Positions 5,265 to 7,018 of a stretch of DNA of 7,018 bases are shown here, in pieces. Origin of the DNA: an uncultured Collinsella sp. GTDB lineage: Bacteria > Actinomycetota > Coriobacteriia > Coriobacteriales > Coriobacteriaceae. Within the stretch, counting starts at the first letter, position 1, and each line of letters starts with the position of its first letter. The notes below the pieces were generated by a model. It was not told where the DNA came from and ran no database searches. It was given only the letters and a program-made list of their open reading frames with translations. The position numbers and the translations under genes are program-made. The stretch is taken from positions 1 to 7,018 of the forward strand of contig USLO01000091.1 in the NCBI GenBank assembly GCA_900555515.1, in the 5' to 3' direction.

Positions 5265-6305
5265 TTAGGCGGTTTTTGCGCCCGTCCGGTTAAGAAAAGC
5301 TGCCAGATGCGTACACATCACGCAGCGCGCGGGCTTGGCGCTGGCAATCGGCCCAAACAACAGACCGAGTCCCCGATGGTTGTCCTTGAGCGCGGCGACC
5401 ATCTGACGGGTTCGAGGCGCATCGAGCATATCACGCATGCGGGCGGAACGCTCGATTGACGACAACCCGTGCGGGCTCAGGCACAAATTCTCGATGCAGG
5501 CGACCAGTCCGGCAAAGTAGAACTTTTGGCTTGCCAGCTTGAGCCGACCACCGCTATCTGCTTCCGAGAGTGAGTCCGCAAGCTCGTCGAGTGCTCGGAT
5601 GTCATCGGATACCTTGGCATACATGGTGGGATCAAAGGCATCTGTAAGCTTAGGTGCCGCGGCGTGGAAACAAGCGTCGCCGCAGCCGGAGACGCACTGC
5701 GCCCGCGAGAGCGCGCACGCCATAAACCCAACTGTGCGAAACACCTTGTCGCACAAAAGGCATGCCTCAAACAGCGAGCGGCTGTACATCACGCCAGAGG
5801 TCTGAGCGACTAGGCCGCCTAAAATCAACTGGGACAGCCCGGTCACCATCGAAGACTTGTCTTCAATGACAATAGGGGCAACATCCAAGACGCGCGAATG
5901 GCGCTCTCGATGTGCATCATAGCGGTCGAGCGACACCGTGGGGAACACTATGTCTGCCGCAATATCGCACGCGATATCGACCATCTTGGAAAGGGACTGC
6001 GGAGCTAACCACTCATCGGCGTTCATAGCGATGATTTGAGAGCCACGCGAGGCAGCAAAACCGGCACGAAGACAAGCACCGCGCTTCGCGTCCTCGACGT
6101 CAATCAAATCAATATGGATGTCTCTGTCGGCAGCAACTTGAAGCGAATGGCGCACACCGGGCGCAGCATCGCGGCAGACAACAACAATCTGCAAATCATA
6201 GAGGTCTTGGTTCTGGATACTCTCGAGCGCACGCATCGCATAGCTGGGCGAACCTTCTACCACAAGGATCACCGAAAGTCGCGGATGCGAGCCACGTCGA
6301 ACCAA
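5265..6305 (-). CDS. Glycosyltransferase family 2-like protein with altered catalytic motifs
   Basis: This 346-residue protein has the fold signature of a GT-A glycosyltransferase of family 2 in its first 120 residues. LSVILVVEG (10-18) corresponds to the SVIIPVYN strand, ALESIQNQDLYDLQIVVV (26-43) to the usual helix and second strand, GACLRAGFAASRGSQIIAMNADEW (76-99) to the region before the metal-binding motif. Two usual acidic sites are changed: the VDDGS-type motif reads VVCRDAAPG, and the DxD motif reads N95-A-D97-E. No membrane segment is evident. Residues 120-346 are mainly helical-looking, contain many cysteines and match no family I can name. The protein probably transfers or binds a sugar in wall or surface-polymer assembly, but reduced or changed activity is possible. 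The start is TTG at 6303-6305, with GAGAGGA eight bases upstream; an in-frame TGA a few codons upstream rules out a longer protein. It lies between truA and argR on the same strand. Confidence 0.75.
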   Translation of the reverse strand: MVRRGSHPRLSVILVVEGSPSYAMRALESIQNQDLYDLQIVVVCRDAAPGVRHSLQVAADRDIHIDLIDVEDAKRGACLRAGFAASRGSQIIAMNADEWLAPQSLSKMVDIACDIAADIVFPTVSLDRYDAHRERHSRVLDVAPIVIEDKSSMVTGLSQLILGGLVAQTSGVMYSRSLFEACLLCDKVFRTVGFMACALSRAQCVSGCGDACFHAAAPKLTDAFDPTMYAKVSDDIRALDELADSLSEADSGGRLKLASQKFYFAGLVACIENLCLSPHGLSSIERSARMRDMLDAPRTRQMVAALKDNHRGLGLLFGPIASAKPARCVMCTHLAAFLNRTGAKTA

Positions 6306-6306
6306 G

Positions 6307-6348
6307 TTATCCGTCCTCTCGACAGCAATGAATCAAACCGTGGTTCAT
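6307..6348 (-). CDS. Possible 13-residue leader ORF before the glycosyltransferase gene
   Basis: On the minus strand an ATG at 6346-6348 opens MNHGLIHCCREDG and stops with TAA at 6307-6309. One base separates this stop from the TTG start of the glycosyltransferase gene, and the leader covers that gene's ribosome binding site. Such spacing is typical of translational coupling. Its own Shine-Dalgarno (GGGG, about six bases upstream) is weak, and 14 codons can occur by chance. The peptide has two cysteines and two histidines but no run of a single amino acid that would indicate attenuation. Confidence 0.25.
   Translation of the reverse strand: MNHGLIHCCREDG
6314..6320 (-). promoter_or_regulatory. 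Ribosome binding site for a TTG start
   Basis: On the minus strand GAGAGGA precedes the TTG at 6303-6305 by eight bases. No ATG or GTG lies in frame between the upstream stop and this TTG, and the next in-frame ATG would remove the first strand of the glycosyltransferase fold. Confidence 0.6.
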
Positions 6349-6358
6349 GGTACACCCC

Positions 6359-6376
6359 AGCAATAAAAGCAATAAG
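6359..6376. repeat. Tandem 9-bp repeat upstream of the glycosyltransferase gene
   Basis: AGCAATAAA and AGCAATAAG lie directly next to each other, eight of nine bases alike. They form an AT-rich patch about 55-70 bases upstream of the TTG start, where a promoter could lie. On the minus strand TACCAT (just downstream) is a possible -10, but its -35 is poor. Confidence 0.35.
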
Positions 6377-6434
6377 ACACCGGTTGTATTGCACGCCAAG
6401 AACAGATGATGAACACGCGCAGCCCACAGATGAC

Positions 6435-6462
6435 GGGTGTCGACGCACGACGCGTCGAGCCC
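6435..6462 (-). terminator. Hairpin just after truA, possible terminator without a T-run
   Basis: TCGACGC (6440-6446) and GCGTCGA (6452-6458) pair perfectly around a five-base loop. GGG (6435-6437) and CCC (6460-6462) extend the stem across a small internal loop. It begins a few bases after the truA stop. No T-run follows on the minus strand, so it may be a weak or factor-dependent terminator or a 3'-end stabiliser rather than a standard intrinsic terminator. Confidence 0.4.
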
Positions 6463-6466
6463 TCCC

Positions 6467-7018
6467 CTAGTCGAGCACGACAAGCTCGGCGGGATCGTAA
6501 TCCACGCCCATAAACGTAAGGCCGCAGGCAGGAGCTGTGGGGCCCGCAGCGGTACGGTCGCAAGCATCGATGACCTCGCGCATCCACTCGGGTTCACGGC
6601 GATGCATGCCAATCTCGACAAGCGTGCCCACGATCGTGCGGACCATCGAATGCAGAAACGCATTGCCCTCGATGGTAAACGTCAGGATGTCCTCGCCAAA
6701 CGCAACCTCATGGCCAAACTCGGCACGCATCACGCAGCGGTGCGTGGGCTTGCCCACGGCAGACGCCAACTTGCAAAAGCTCTTGAAGTCCTGCTCGCCC
6801 AGCAGCGCGGGACAGGCCGCAGACATCGCCTCAACATCCAATGGGTAGCGATGCCACCACACCGCACCGCGCGAAAGCACAGGGCGCGCGTCGCGATCAG
6901 CAATACGGTACGTATACGTACGGGAACGCGCATCAAAGCGTGCAGAAAAGCCTTTACGGGCCTTGTAGACCTCGTTTATGGCGATATCTTTGGGCAGGAG
7001 GGCATCCATAGCCCTCAG
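6467..7018 (-). CDS. truA: tRNA pseudouridine synthase A, C-terminal part (5' end outside window)
   Basis: The visible 183 residues are the C-terminal two thirds of TruA, which converts uridines 38-40 of the tRNA anticodon arm to pseudouridine. The reading frame is open to the window edge and reads LRAMDALLPKDIAI at the border, a typical TruA segment, so the ATG at 7009 is internal and not the start. Further family motifs are FSARFDARSRTYTYRI, then NAFLHSMVRTIVGTLVEIG, and APACGLTFMGVDY near the end. The catalytic Asp in the GRTDAGVHA-type motif lies in the missing N-terminal part and cannot be checked. The stop is TAG at 6467-6469. Expected full length is about 260-270 residues, so about 80 are missing. 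A 161-bp gap with a hairpin separates it from the glycosyltransferase gene. Confidence 0.93.
   Translation of the reverse strand: MRAMDALLPKDIAINEVYKARKGFSARFDARSRTYTYRIADRDARPVLSRGAVWWHRYPLDVEAMSAACPALLGEQDFKSFCKLASAVGKPTHRCVMRAEFGHEVAFGEDILTFTIEGNAFLHSMVRTIVGTLVEIGMHRREPEWMREVIDACDRTAAGPTAPACGLTFMGVDYDPAELVVLD

Noticed and set aside
6307..6663. 118-codon minus-strand frame overlapping the truA 3' end
   Set aside because: Most of it is an out-of-frame reading of truA. Only its last 13 codons after an internal ATG are kept as a possible leader ORF.

Overview
The window looks like ordinary chromosome from a fairly high-GC Gram-positive bacterium, most likely a gut actinobacterium of the Coriobacteriia (Collinsella or a close relative). 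This rests on strong AGGAGG-type ribosome binding sites, GC-rich third codon positions, a class A penicillin-binding protein with a long Thr/Gly/Pro tail, and an ArgR repressor. The genus is inferred from protein character alone and could not be searched.

Layout: positions 1-89 (minus) hold the first 29 codons of tyrosyl-tRNA synthetase (tyrS). Upstream on the same strand, 186-2144 encodes a large U32-family protein related to the RNA hydroxylation factors RlhA and TrhP. Its start is corrected to an ATG with a good Shine-Dalgarno. The 96 bp between these two genes contains a candidate extended -10 promoter and a hairpin next to the tyrS ribosome binding site. A 162-bp divergent region (2145-2306) separates the U32 gene from a class A penicillin-binding protein on the plus strand (2307-4505), whose start is also corrected. 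That gene ends at a strong intrinsic terminator.

Convergent to it on the minus strand lies argR (4695-5132), with its own facing hairpin terminator. Upstream of argR is a short AT-rich region with two clear inverted repeats. Next on the minus strand is an unusual glycosyltransferase-2-like gene with a TTG start (5265-6305). Last comes the 3' part of truA (6467-7018), whose beginning lies outside the window.

Functionally the window mixes translation and RNA modification (tyrS, U32 protein, truA), cell-wall synthesis (penicillin-binding protein, possibly the glycosyltransferase) and arginine regulation (argR). There is no sign of one integrated pathway. I see no mobile element, CRISPR array, phage gene, tRNA or rRNA, and no convincing new multi-gene system. 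The points most worth a second look are the glycosyltransferase without the canonical Asp motif, the ArgR with Asn in its arginine-binding signature, the two palindromes in front of argR, the low-complexity tail of the penicillin-binding protein, and a possible 13-residue leader ORF one base before the TTG start.
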